A DNA stretch of 64,000 bases from an uncultured Lachnospiraceae bacterium. Lineage in GTDB: Bacteria; Bacillota; Clostridia; Lachnospirales; Lachnospiraceae. Location: NCBI GenBank assembly GCA_946414885.1, contig CAMKQH010000004.1:107343-171342 (forward strand). Reading direction: 5' to 3'. Shown here piece after piece: positions 9,347 to 17,144 of this stretch. A program made the translations under genes and the position numbers. Under the pieces are notes generated by a model. That model searched no databases. It was not told the DNA's origin and worked only from the letters and a program-made list of their open reading frames with translations. The number at the start of each line of letters is the position of its first letter. The stretch's first letter is position 1.

Positions 9347-9709
9347 TTAATCAATCACTCTAACACCTTCAACGTAGATGTTGATTTTTTCCACTTCCAA
9401 ACCCGTAAACTCTTCGACCTTGTATTTTACGTTGCCGATCAGATTGTCAGCAACTGCAACAATACTAACGCCATAAGCCACGATCACGTGGAAATCCAGG
9501 ACCAACTTTTGATTGTTGCCTACCGTCACGGTGATTCCCCTGCTGAGATTATCCGGTTTTAAGATGCGTGCGATTCCGTCGCGTACGTTTGCGACGGTCA
9601 TTCCAACGATGCCAAAGCATTCAACTGCAACGCTTCCGGCATACTGTGCGATCACTTCATTATTTATGGAAATGCTTCCCATGTGAGTATCGATCGAAGA
9701 ACCCTTCAT
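9347..9709 (-). CDS. Asp23/Gls24 family envelope stress protein (YloU-like)
   Basis: 120 aa, a single Asp23 domain: GSISINNEVIAQYAGSVAVE at the start, then VDGIARILKP-type and ITVTVGNNQKLVLDFHVIVAYG strands, and VEKINIYVEGVRV at the end. Proteins of this family are small cytoplasmic or membrane-associated proteins, and the YloU type sits beside YloV/FakA. The ATG at 9709 has AAAGG 12 bases away; an in-frame GTG at 9715 is spaced better and may be the real start, adding two residues. The exact biochemical role is unknown. It heads the operon that includes fakA and is divergent from rpmB. Confidence 0.85.
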   Translation of the reverse strand: MKGSSIDTHMGSISINNEVIAQYAGSVAVECFGIVGMTVANVRDGIARILKPDNLSRGITVTVGNNQKLVLDFHVIVAYGVSIVAVADNLIGNVKYKVEEFTGLEVEKINIYVEGVRVID

Positions 9710-9858
9710 AAACACACCATACCTTTCTGTCTCTTTTTGCGCGCGTCCGCTTTTAAACACAGATACGCACTATCTATAACAATATAACGTCTTTCAAGGA
9801 AAAAATAAAGTTTTATTTGGAAATTTATTGTTTTTTATAAAAAAAAGAATTTTTCTAC

Positions 9859-9887
9859 TTGCTTTTCTGAAGCGTATCTGTTATTAT
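9859..9887 (+). promoter_or_regulatory. Promoter of rpmB
   Basis: TTGCTT, 17-base spacer, TATTAT, located 57 bases upstream of the L28 start codon in an AT-rich divergent region shared with the Asp23 gene. Confidence 0.55.
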
Positions 9888-9944
9888 AACAATGTTGTGA
9901 AATTTTGCAGCAGGAAAGATCGGTATCAGACGGGAGGTGTCAAG

Positions 9945-10130
9945 ATGGCTAAGTGTGATATTTGTGGCAAGGGAGTACATTTCGGTAATAACGTAAGCCA
10001 CTCTCATAGAAGAAGCAACGCAATTTGGAATTCTAACGTAAAGAGCGTTAAGTGCAAGGTTGACGGCGGCGCTAAGAAGCTTCACGTCTGCACCCGTTGC
10101 TTACGCTCCGGAGCCGTAGAGAGAGCTTAA
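9945..10130 (+). CDS. rpmB: 50S ribosomal protein L28
   Basis: 61 aa. L28 is a small protein of the large ribosomal subunit. The sequence begins MAKCDICGKGVHFGNNVSHS and ends with a second CxxC in CTRCLRSG, so this is the four-cysteine, zinc-binding form; under zinc limitation such proteins are often replaced by a cysteine-free paralogue. The ATG has GGGAGG upstream with an 8-base gap. An upstream in-frame extension is rejected because it covers the promoter and lacks any L28 similarity. It is a single-gene unit with its own promoter and terminator. Confidence 0.96.
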   Translation: MAKCDICGKGVHFGNNVSHSHRRSNAIWNSNVKSVKCKVDGGAKKLHVCTRCLRSGAVERA

Positions 10131-10151
10131 TAGAATCAGATCAAAAAGAAA

Positions 10152-10182
10152 CGGGTTGGAGTCATCTCCCACCCGCTTTTTT
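10152..10182 (+). terminator. Terminator of rpmB
   Basis: CGGGTTGGAG pairs with CTCCCACCCG (one mismatch) around TCAT, followed by CTTTTTT. It ends the monocistronic rpmB transcript. Confidence 0.85.
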
Positions 10183-10220
10183 ATTGCCTAAACATGTCAA
10201 AAAATTACTTCTGCGGCAAG

Positions 10221-10361
10221 TCATGAATCTGAGATGCAAAAATAGCCCGCAATGCCCAAAACGGCCATGATCAGAAAACTTGCCAGTCTGTCTCTGATAA
10301 GCAATGACAAAAACATGCCAAATACGATACAAAAAATGCCAACGCCTGCAATTTTTCTCAT
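10221..10361 (-). CDS. Small two-helix membrane protein, 46 aa
   Basis: I read a short frame starting MRKIAGVGIFCIVFGMF and ending GIAGYFCISDS. It has two hydrophobic stretches (about residues 4-21 and 28-43) separated by the charged turn RDRLA, as expected for a hairpin membrane protein. It lies 66 bases downstream of the GerW-like gene on the same strand. The ribosome site is weak (only a loose GGTGTG before the ATG). Function is unknown. It could be a chance frame, but the sharp hydrophobic-charged-hydrophobic pattern argues for a real gene. Confidence 0.5.
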   Translation of the reverse strand: MRKIAGVGIFCIVFGMFLSLLIRDRLASFLIMAVLGIAGYFCISDS

Positions 10362-10427
10362 CCGGCACACCACTTAAGGAATCCTTAAGACATTATATGC
10401 CGCTCTGCAAGGCGTTGGCACTTGTTT

Positions 10428-10841
10428 TTAGTTCTCGCTGGGGAAAGCAGCGTCAAGGGCTTCCTCGTCCGTCACTTCCGCATTATCCTTTTCCTTCTTC
10501 TTGTCCAGGAACTTGTCTACCATGTCGGGTACCATGTCAAGCACCTTTGTAACGGTATCCTGATTCTTAACGTTTACAAGCTTCACGGTTCCGTCCTGGA
10601 TCACGATCACTGCGCTGGGCGTCATCTTACCGCCAATTCCGCCGGCACCTGAACCGCTTCCCTTTTGATTATTGTTTCCGGAACCTGCACCTACGCCAAA
10701 GGTCACGTCCACCAAAGGAAGAATAATGGTATCTCCGATCTTCGTAGCCTCGCCTACAACCGTTTTCGTGGAAAGCACGGTGTTCATTCCCTTTAACAAA
10801 GATTCTACAACTCCCTGAAACTGATTTTCACTGCCTGCCAT
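10428..10841 (-). CDS. ytfJ: GerW family protein (YtfJ)
   Basis: 137 aa. Matches the YtfJ/GerW pattern: an N-terminal FQGVVESLLKGMNTVLSTKTVVG, IILPLVDVTFGVGAGSG, a Gly/Ser-rich loop, and GGKMTPSAVIVIQDGTVKLV. In Bacillus, GerW is a spore protein needed for germination; in other Clostridia the family occurs in non-sporulating species too, so the role here is uncertain. It follows the DUF2953 gene by 35 bases, the usual ytfI-ytfJ order in Firmicutes. The C-terminal 30 residues are highly charged. Confidence 0.88.
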   Translation of the reverse strand: MAGSENQFQGVVESLLKGMNTVLSTKTVVGEATKIGDTIILPLVDVTFGVGAGSGNNNQKGSGSGAGGIGGKMTPSAVIVIQDGTVKLVNVKNQDTVTKVLDMVPDMVDKFLDKKKEKDNAEVTDEEALDAAFPSEN

Positions 10842-10876
10842 AAGTCATTCCTCCGTTCCGTGCCCATGCACGCTTT

Positions 10877-11899
10877 TTAGCTTTCTTTATTCCGACGAAC
10901 TTTTTTACGTTTTCTTCTCTTTTTTCCCTTGTGGGATTTCTTTAATTCCTGTGCCTTTTCAGGATGTTTTCTTAAGTCTATCTTCTGCCGGAGTACCCTA
11001 AACCGTTTATCGAAGAAGATCCTAAGGGCATCGATCAATAAAGTGATCACCATGAACCTTCCCTTGATCAGAAGGTCCGCTTCCAAGACCTTTCTCTCAA
11101 AATCTGGCGTTACTTCCAAGGAAAACCGCTTAGGATACATGGTCTTTAATACGCAATAAACACCGTAGACGTATCCCGTGGCGTCAGGAGATGCCGCTCC
11201 AAAAAGAATTCTTCCCCGGATTTTCTTTGGCAATAAATTCTTTAGGACGTGCAATATCCTTGCCAACGCATCCTTCACAAATGGCCGCGTGTCTTTTTCT
11301 TCCCATAAAGCTTTATAATACTTCACGTCATCCAGGATCTTTTGGATTTTCTCTTTTTTCCTGGCTTTTTCGGTTTCTTTTTCTTCCTTTGATTTTTTTA
11401 CTTTCTTGGGCTTTGGGGCTTTCTTCTTTTCTTCCGGAGATTCGGATTCATAAATACCCTTCTCGTTTTCATCCTCTTCCTCGGAGAATTCCGTTTGCTC
11501 CTCAGACTCTTTCGTTTCTTCGGATAACTCCGATTCTACCAAGTCTCCTGCCAAAACTTCAGATTTGCCCGTGTTTTCTTCAGCCTTACCAAGGCTTTCA
11601 TCCGCCTCTTGCTCTTGATGATCTTCCTTCCCGGACACTTCCTGCTTCTCGTCGGAATCCTTCTCTTCCTTTCCCATCAAAGTGAAAAAAGCGAGCTTCA
11701 AGATCAGCCTTGCCGGTTCGGGATAGTCAAACCGAAGTCTGATCAGTCCCAAAAACCAGGACACTTTTGCATTTAGCATTTTCCCTTCGGCATCAAGTTT
11801 CCCTTTTACGCGATAGCATATGGGCAAAAACAAAATCAAAAGCAGAAGGATAAGGATAAACAATAAGATTCCCAAAAGAATCTTTCCCACTATTGCCAT
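10877..11899 (-). CDS. DUF2953 domain-containing membrane protein (YtfI-like)
   Basis: 340 aa. One N-terminal membrane segment (about residues 8-28, rich in Leu/Ile) is followed by a short strand region, a long acidic Glu/Lys-rich linker (about 80-190), and a C-terminal half with GRILFGAASPDATGYVYG and PDFERKVLEADLLIKGR, typical of DUF2953. The C-terminus is strongly basic. The Met at 11899 has AAAGGAG with an 8-base gap. It overlaps the upstream gene by 10 bases and precedes ytfJ, its usual neighbour. The unusually long acidic spacer looks disordered. Function unknown. Confidence 0.8.
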   Translation of the reverse strand: MAIVGKILLGILLFILILLLLILFLPICYRVKGKLDAEGKMLNAKVSWFLGLIRLRFDYPEPARLILKLAFFTLMGKEEKDSDEKQEVSGKEDHQEQEADESLGKAEENTGKSEVLAGDLVESELSEETKESEEQTEFSEEEDENEKGIYESESPEEKKKAPKPKKVKKSKEEKETEKARKKEKIQKILDDVKYYKALWEEKDTRPFVKDALARILHVLKNLLPKKIRGRILFGAASPDATGYVYGVYCVLKTMYPKRFSLEVTPDFERKVLEADLLIKGRFMVITLLIDALRIFFDKRFRVLRQKIDLRKHPEKAQELKKSHKGKKRRKRKKVRRNKES

Positions 11900-12267
11900 T
11901 CCAAAAACTCCTTTAACCTGCAATCTTTGCGGATGGCCATGCAATCCTCCGTGATCTTCAGAACCAATGCAACAGCGTCCGCATGATCATTGGCAATTCC
12001 TACGACCTTCACGGAATGATCACCGTAATAGGGTTGAACAAAGTATCTTGAAGAAAGAATTTCAATCTGATCAGAATCATTTTCAGGCAAAAGTAAAAGA
12101 AACACGTTGGAAAGCAAAGGTTTAGAGCAGATTTTCTCCTTTAGTTTCTCCAAATCGTCTGGATGCATTCCCTCGCCATAATACAATCTTGGGGAAAACT
12201 CCAATGCTCTTTTCTTCTTGACGCGAAAGATGTCTCTAACCTTCAAGTCTGTGATTACCCCATGCAT
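11890..12267 (-). CDS. Conserved hypothetical protein, 125 aa
   Basis: I do not recognise a named family. The protein is soluble by composition, with an N-terminal mixed charged region containing LEFSPRLYYGEG and a central hydrophobic strand VFLLLLPEN followed by YFVQPYYGDHSVKVVGIAND. It overlaps the end of the Nudix gene by 32 bases and the start of the DUF2953 gene by 10 bases, so the three are almost certainly translated from one message. The ATG has only a weak upstream AAAG, consistent with translational coupling. Confidence 0.7.
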   Translation of the reverse strand: MHGVITDLKVRDIFRVKKKRALEFSPRLYYGEGMHPDDLEKLKEKICSKPLLSNVFLLLLPENDSDQIEILSSRYFVQPYYGDHSVKVVGIANDHADAVALVLKITEDCMAIRKDCRLKEFLEWQ

Positions 12268-12691
12268 TATTTTTCTTTAATTCCTGGTATTCAGCGTATG
12301 CTTTCTCAAGAATCTGCTTTTCATTAGAGAACTTGAGCAGATGGTACGCCTCATGATACTTGTAAAAACCGGAATCCATGAAGTATTCTTCCTTCTGAGG
12401 CTTGCTGTAATAGCTGTCAGCCATCATCAGATACCAATGAACTTCCTTTTCAACAACGTCCTCCGGAACCGTGAACGAATACTCGCTTTTCCCAATGTAC
12501 TTTACGATCTCCGCCTTGGCACCGGATTCTTCCAAAACTTCACGAAGGGCAGTCTGCGGAAACTCTTCCCCCTCTTCAACGGTTCCCTTAGGGAGAACCC
12601 AACCTTCATACTTATTCCTTACATTCTTATACAGCAGTAGAATCTTTCCGCGAAATATAACGACCCCGCCACAGCTTGTTGCTTCAATCAT
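12236..12691 (-). CDS. Nudix hydrolase
   Basis: 151 aa. The Nudix box GTVEEGEEFPQTALREVLEE followed by SG matches the GX5EX7REUXEEXGU pattern that binds Mg and hydrolyses nucleoside diphosphates linked to another group. The box is preceded by GWVLPKG, as in diadenosine-polyphosphate or NTP-cleaving members; substrate cannot be fixed from sequence. The Met at 12691 has GGAGGG with a 6-base gap, while an in-frame extension to 12748 would run over the promoter. First gene of the Nudix-hypothetical-DUF2953-ytfJ operon. Confidence 0.88.
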   Translation of the reverse strand: MIEATSCGGVVIFRGKILLLYKNVRNKYEGWVLPKGTVEEGEEFPQTALREVLEESGAKAEIVKYIGKSEYSFTVPEDVVEKEVHWYLMMADSYYSKPQKEEYFMDSGFYKYHEAYHLLKFSNEKQILEKAYAEYQELKKNNAWGNHRLEG

Positions 12692-12730
12692 CGCAATCCC
12701 TCCTGTCGGCGTGAAACACAACCTATGTCT

Positions 12731-12759
12731 AGTATAGTCCAAAACCACGTTCTATGCAA
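12731..12759 (-). promoter_or_regulatory. Promoter of the Nudix-DUF2953-ytfJ operon
   Basis: Minus strand TTGCAT, 17-base spacer, TATACT. It begins immediately after the stop of the preceding gene and lies about 40 bases before the Nudix start. Confidence 0.7.
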
Positions 12760-12766
12760 GTGATTT

Positions 12767-13609
12767 TCATTGTACGCCGCGCTTTTCATGTCCCGTGGTA
12801 TATTCCGCGTATGGCGGCTCCAAATCCCTTGTATCAGCCTTCAAAAAGAACGCAAGAACCCTTTCCGTCTGTGCACGGTCTTCAACGGTAAATTGTAATC
12901 TGAAGCATGTTTTTTCCTGATATCTATCCAATTCCTTGTGCAGGGACAGGGGAAGACAATTATAGATCACGTTATAACAATGGCGGCAAACCAACCTTAC
13001 GGGAAAACTTTTATCCATGCGGTCCAAAAGAAACACCTGTTGCTCTCTCTGATTCCCCCTCCTGCAACGGTCCGTCGTCTTTGCTACGCAGTTAGCCGTA
13101 ACCATCATGGGAATCCGGCCATAAACGATCTTATCCCAGGTGATGGGAAGTTCCAACAAGTCTTTTTGTTCAGCACCTTTTAATTCCAGGGGAAGACACC
13201 CTCCCGACAAGATGCCGCCTAATGCCTTTACCGCATGCGAATTCCAAAGATACAGATTATGATCTCCATAGACTTTTATGTTCTTTTCTGCGTAATAACC
13301 AAGGCCTTCCATGCTTCCAGTAAGCACTCCGGCAAACAATTCATGCTTTGCCATAAGTGCATCAACCTCCTGAAAATAACTCTCTTCCTTTGAGCGAAGG
13401 ATTTCAGGCAAGGCCAGGATCCATTCCGTCCATGGCATTTTTTCAGAAAGATTCTCACAAATCCGCAATGCTTCCGCGTCATCTAATAAAAGGTCGCTGT
13501 TTACGTATGCTCTGATCACCTTAGAAGTTAAATCAGTTGGCAATGAGGCAAAGGCCTTTAGCTGATCTGCCTTAAGAAACGATACGGAAAATCTGCGTTC
13601 ATTCGTCAT
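12767..13609 (-). CDS. U32 peptidase-associated C-terminal domain protein
   Basis: 280 aa. It resembles the second half of long U32 family proteins: VYGDHNLYLWNSHAVKALGG, a LPLELKG strand, RIPMMVTANCVAKTTDRC and LVCRHCYNVIYNCLPLSL. The cysteines Cys-x5-6-Cys and Cys-x2-Cys may bind a metal or Fe-S cluster, as proposed for the C-terminal part of U32 proteins. It overlaps the upstream U32 gene by 11 bases and has a strong GGAGG ribosome site with a 9-base gap inside that gene's end, so it is a separately initiated, coupled gene rather than an obvious frameshift. In many relatives the two are one polypeptide. Confidence 0.7.
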   Translation of the reverse strand: MTNERRFSVSFLKADQLKAFASLPTDLTSKVIRAYVNSDLLLDDAEALRICENLSEKMPWTEWILALPEILRSKEESYFQEVDALMAKHELFAGVLTGSMEGLGYYAEKNIKVYGDHNLYLWNSHAVKALGGILSGGCLPLELKGAEQKDLLELPITWDKIVYGRIPMMVTANCVAKTTDRCRRGNQREQQVFLLDRMDKSFPVRLVCRHCYNVIYNCLPLSLHKELDRYQEKTCFRLQFTVEDRAQTERVLAFFLKADTRDLEPPYAEYTTGHEKRGVQ

Positions 13610-14909
13610 GGCAGATCACCTCCTCCAGTTCAGAGATTACCTTCCTTCGAAGTTCATTAATGCTCTTAAGGGGCAAAAAGATGCCATCATCCATTTGAAT
13701 CAGGGGATCTCCGCCGTTAAAGCTTTCATCCGCGACAAAGAACGTGTCTCCCAATTTTTTTAATTGCTTTATTATGTTTTCTTTGGTGACAGGTGCCTTC
13801 TGCGCTGCCTCCACGATCTCTCCGCATCCCGTGACGGTCTTTCTAACGTCTCCGGCGAGCGAAATCTTCAGCGTGGCGGGTTCCCCCAGAAGGAACTTGG
13901 CTTCCATGCGTACGGGAACTCTTTTTTTATCGCTTAAATACTCTGCTTTGATGTTCTCAAGCAGCTTTTCGTCACTTGCTGCATAGGCAGGACTAATGAG
14001 CGTGATCATCTCTTTCCCGTTTGCCCTGTGGTAATAACCGTTTGTCCGCTCACTTCTGATGTACAATTTCCCAAGATCTTCCAAATCTTTTTTCGAAGGC
14101 GTGGCGGTCTTTCCTTCATAAAAAGCATCTAAAAGTTTTCGGTAATATGCCGTAACGCCTGCGGCATACTCCGGTTTTTTCATGCGTCCCTCGATCTTAA
14201 AGGAGTCGATGCCTGCGCCTATCAGCTCCGGAAGCATTTCTATCGTACACATGTCCTTTAGGCTTAGGGGATAACATTCCTTACTCATGCTTTGTCCGTC
14301 TTTCACCCGATAAGGCAGGCGGCATGGCTGTGCACAGCGGCCGCGATTGCCGCTTCGGCCTCCCAAAACTGAGCTAAACAGACACTGGCCTGAATAGCAA
14401 TAACACATGGCTCCGTGTATAAAGCACTCCAGCTCCATTCCCGTCTCTGCCTTTATTTTTTTGATCTCTTCCAGGGAAAGCTCCCGTGCAGGCACGACCC
14501 TCACAACACCCATTTTCTTCAAAAGGTTTGCGCCGTGAATTCCGGTTATGCTCATCTGCGTACTGGCATGCAGGGGCAGTTTGGGAAATCGTTCCGAGAG
14601 CAAACTCAGAACGCCAAGATCCTGCACAATCACGCCGTCCAAACCTTCTTCCACGTAAGGTTTGATAAAACCGGGAAGCATCTCCAATTCGTGTTCTTTC
14701 ACCAGCGTATTTACGGTAAGATAAACCTTTTTTCCCAGTAAATGCGCATATTTCAAGCATTTTAACAATTCATCTTCTGGAAAATTATCTGCATAAGCCC
14801 GCGCACCATATTGCGTTCCGGCCAGATAAACAGCATCTGCGCCTGCTTTGATCGCTCCGTAAAAGGCTTCCGGACTCCCCGCCGGTGCCAACAGTTCCAC
14901 TTGCTGCAT
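13599..14909 (-). CDS. U32 family peptidase
   Basis: 436 aa. Starts VELLAPAGSPEAFYGAIKAGADAVYLAG-like, the TIM-barrel opening of U32 proteins, and carries the family signature ECFIHGAMCYCYSGQCLFSS around residue 165-185, then RCAQPCRLPY. U32 proteins include collagenase-like enzymes and the RlhA/UbiUV/TrhP hydroxylation factors, which use Fe-S clusters; TrhP-type tRNA hydroxylation is a reasonable alternative to proteolysis here. The Met at 14909 has AGGAG with a 7-base gap; an upstream extension would include the zapA terminator. It is translationally coupled to the next gene. Confidence 0.85.
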   Translation of the reverse strand: MQQVELLAPAGSPEAFYGAIKAGADAVYLAGTQYGARAYADNFPEDELLKCLKYAHLLGKKVYLTVNTLVKEHELEMLPGFIKPYVEEGLDGVIVQDLGVLSLLSERFPKLPLHASTQMSITGIHGANLLKKMGVVRVVPARELSLEEIKKIKAETGMELECFIHGAMCYCYSGQCLFSSVLGGRSGNRGRCAQPCRLPYRVKDGQSMSKECYPLSLKDMCTIEMLPELIGAGIDSFKIEGRMKKPEYAAGVTAYYRKLLDAFYEGKTATPSKKDLEDLGKLYIRSERTNGYYHRANGKEMITLISPAYAASDEKLLENIKAEYLSDKKRVPVRMEAKFLLGEPATLKISLAGDVRKTVTGCGEIVEAAQKAPVTKENIIKQLKKLGDTFFVADESFNGGDPLIQMDDGIFLPLKSINELRRKVISELEEVICHDE

Positions 14910-14927
14910 CTTTGATCTCCTGCTTTG

Positions 14928-14959
14928 AAAAAAGCTGTCCGCTTTTATCGGACAGCTTT
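14928..14959 (-). terminator. Terminator of zapA
   Basis: Minus strand AAAGCTGTCC and GGACAGCTTT form a stem around a 9-base loop, followed by a T-run. It begins directly after the zapA stop, so the U32 genes downstream rely on read-through or an unseen promoter. Confidence 0.8.
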
Positions 14960-14962
14960 CCA

Positions 14963-15364
14963 TTATTTATTCTTTAACTCAGTCTCAAGCTTAAATATTG
15001 TGCGGCTTTGCTCATCACACTGCCTCTGCAGTTCCTTCGCCTGATTCTTGGCGTTATCCAGTTGAATCTGGCAGGATACCAGCTCATGCTTTAAGTCACA
15101 GTATTCCTTCTCCTTGGACTGCATTTCTGCCTCCAGGATCGCGATCTGCCTCTTTGCCTTAAAGAAATCATCCGCAATGTTTAACTGAAGCAACGTGCCC
15201 TGCGTGTCAATGGATTGCTTGCGAAATCCATCCAAACGATTATATTCATTGATCTTATTGTTGATATAGGTCGCTACCTTTTGAAGATATTCTTCGCTCT
15301 CATATCCGCTCAGTTTTAATACCTTACCGCCGATCAATACTTCCGTAGCCGTTTTGGATGCCAT
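14963..15364 (-). CDS. zapA: Cell division protein ZapA
   Basis: 133 aa. ZapA binds and bundles FtsZ filaments at midcell. The N-terminal globular domain has TEVLIGGKVLKLSGYESEEYLQKVATYINNKI, the standard ZapA start. The C-terminal half (about 65-130) is a long coiled coil rich in Glu, Lys and Gln, which in the family forms the dimer or tetramer stalk. The coiled coil is longer than in gamma-proteobacterial ZapA, as is usual in Clostridia. It follows ruvB after a 113-base gap with its own promoter. Confidence 0.88.
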   Translation of the reverse strand: MASKTATEVLIGGKVLKLSGYESEEYLQKVATYINNKINEYNRLDGFRKQSIDTQGTLLQLNIADDFFKAKRQIAILEAEMQSKEKEYCDLKHELVSCQIQLDNAKNQAKELQRQCDEQSRTIFKLETELKNK

Positions 15365-15440
15365 GTCCCCTCACCCTTCCTCTTTCGTTCTCTTTCCCCA
15401 TTCATAAGTCAAAAATGAATTCCATAAAAATCTAGTTTAT

Positions 15441-15469
15441 ATTATAGCTTAAACAAGAAAAAGAAACAA
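15441..15469 (-). promoter_or_regulatory. Promoter of zapA
   Basis: Minus strand TTGTTT, 17-base spacer, TATAAT, in the AT-rich gap between ruvB and zapA, about 75 bases upstream of the zapA start. Confidence 0.65.
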
Positions 15470-15477
15470 GAGTTTTT

Positions 15478-16464
15478 TTATGGCAAGAGATGCTTATATG
15501 CAAGATCCGTAACCACTCTTCCCCTTGGGGTCCTGTTGATCAAACCGTTTTTGATCAAATATGGTTCATAAACGTCTTCGATGGTACCTGCGTCTTCGCC
15601 AATCGCGGCTGCAAGCGTGTCAAGTCCTACGGGGCCTCCCTCGAACTTATCGATCATGGTCATGAGCATGTTGCGGTCAATGCGGTCAAGTCCAAGCTTG
15701 TCCACGTCCATCAGATCCAATGCAATTCTTGCAACGTCCTCCGTGATAATGCCATCATACTTGACTTCCGCGAAATCTCTCACTCTTTTTAGAATGCGGT
15801 TTGCAAGTCTGGGCGTGCCGCGGCTTCGCTTTGCCATTTCCCTCGCCCCGCCCGGTTCAATCTCCACGTTCAGAATGCGCGCGGAATGCATGATGATCTG
15901 CTGTAATTCAGGAATCTCATAGAATTCCAGATGATGGATCATGCCAAAACGATCTCGAAGCGGTGCCGAAAGAAGTCCCGCACGGGTTGTAGCGCCGACA
16001 AGCGTGAATTTCGGCAGGTCAAGCCTGACGGATCTGGCAGAGGAACCTTTTCCGATCATGATGTCAATGCAATAATCTTCCATCGCGGGATACAGAACCT
16101 CTTCCACCTGTCTGTTCAAACGGTGGATCTCATCCACAAACAAAAGATCGCCCTCTTCGAGATTATTCAAAATGGCAGCCATCTCACCGGGCTTTTCAAT
16201 GGCCGGACCGCTGGTCACGCGCAAATGAACGCCCATTTCATTGGCAATGATCCCGGCAAGCGTTGTCTTTCCAAGGCCGGGAGGTCCATAGAACAACACG
16301 TGGTCCAACGCGTCTCCCCTGCGCTTGGCAGCTTCAATATAGATTTTAAGACTTTCCTTCACCTTTGACTGTCCAATGTAATCATCCAGATACTTCGGAC
16401 GAAGCGAGCCTTCCAGCTTAACCTCTTCTTCCGTCGCGGTGGTTTCGATCATTCTTCTCGCCAT
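15478..16464 (-). CDS. ruvB: Holliday junction branch migration helicase RuvB
   Basis: 328 aa AAA+ motor of the RuvAB complex. Motifs: [12 protein letters not shown] at the start, Walker [12 protein letters not shown], Walker B FVDEIHRL, sensor GATTRAGLL, arginine-finger region RGTPRLANR, and the C-terminal winged helix with [10 protein letters not shown] and [16 protein letters not shown]. Length and layout are normal. It starts 9 bases after ruvA ends, forming the ruvAB operon; no ruvC is present nearby, as in many Firmicutes that use RecU. Confidence 0.95.
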   Translation of the reverse strand: MARRMIETTATEEEVKLEGSLRPKYLDDYIGQSKVKESLKIYIEAAKRRGDALDHVLFYGPPGLGKTTLAGIIANEMGVHLRVTSGPAIEKPGEMAAILNNLEEGDLLFVDEIHRLNRQVEEVLYPAMEDYCIDIMIGKGSSARSVRLDLPKFTLVGATTRAGLLSAPLRDRFGMIHHLEFYEIPELQQIIMHSARILNVEIEPGGAREMAKRSRGTPRLANRILKRVRDFAEVKYDGIITEDVARIALDLMDVDKLGLDRIDRNMLMTMIDKFEGGPVGLDTLAAAIGEDAGTIEDVYEPYLIKNGLINRTPRGRVVTDLAYKHLLP

Positions 16465-16473
16465 GCTTCCCTC

Positions 16474-17088
16474 CTAGAACATTTTCTTTAGGGCAGCCTT
16501 TAATACGGCGCCGGAATCCATGGATTCAATGTCAGGAATGGAGCTGACCGCCTTTAGGCTTTCCGTCTGTCCATAGCCGAGGGCAACAAGCGCTTCAACG
16601 GCCTCCCTGATTTGAGGAACGTCCGAGGACGCAAGCGGGCTTCTTCCCGCCGTGCTTTCGATCTCGCGATCGATCAGGTCATCGTCATAAGTGATCTTAT
16701 CCTTCAGTTCCAGGATCAGTCTCTCCGCCATCTTCGGACCCACGCCGGGAGCTTTGGAGATTGCCTTCTTATCCCCTGCAGAAATGGCATAGCGCAAGGT
16801 ATCCGCATCCATCACGGAAAGAATGGACAATGCGCCCTTCGGTCCAATACCGCTGACCGTGATGCATTTCTTAAAGATCTCCAAATCCTTTCTCGTAAGG
16901 AATCCGTAGAGCCAAATGGCATCCTCCCGGACGGAGGTATAGGTATATAATTTCGCTTCTTCTCCGAAACTGGGCATCTTGGAAGCCGTGTCCGCGGATA
17001 CGTGAACGTTGTAACCAATGCCATTCACGTCGATCACCACGTTATCCTCCGTAACGTTTTCCACAATGCCTCTTACAAATCCGATCAT
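16474..17088 (-). CDS. ruvA: Holliday junction DNA-binding protein RuvA
   Basis: 204 aa. Domain I (OB fold) starts MIGFVRGIVENV; domain II has helix-hairpin-helix motifs ITVSGIGPKGALSILS and APGVGPKMAERLILELKDK; domain III is the RuvB-binding helix bundle with EAVEALVALGYGQTESLKAV. RuvA tetramers hold the Holliday junction flat for RuvB. Full length and first gene of ruvAB, 56 bases downstream of the MATE gene. Confidence 0.95.
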   Translation of the reverse strand: MIGFVRGIVENVTEDNVVIDVNGIGYNVHVSADTASKMPSFGEEAKLYTYTSVREDAIWLYGFLTRKDLEIFKKCITVSGIGPKGALSILSVMDADTLRYAISAGDKKAISKAPGVGPKMAERLILELKDKITYDDDLIDREIESTAGRSPLASSDVPQIREAVEALVALGYGQTESLKAVSSIPDIESMDSGAVLKAALKKMF

Positions 17089-17144
17089 CTTTTTACCTCA
17101 ACCGTTTCTTCCATAAATCAGTATTTTACTACCTTTTTAGTTTA

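Noticed and set aside
10162..10368. 68-aa minus-strand frame next to rpmB
   Set aside because: It runs through the rpmB terminator, has a basic, non-protein-like composition, and overlaps the better 46-aa membrane frame.
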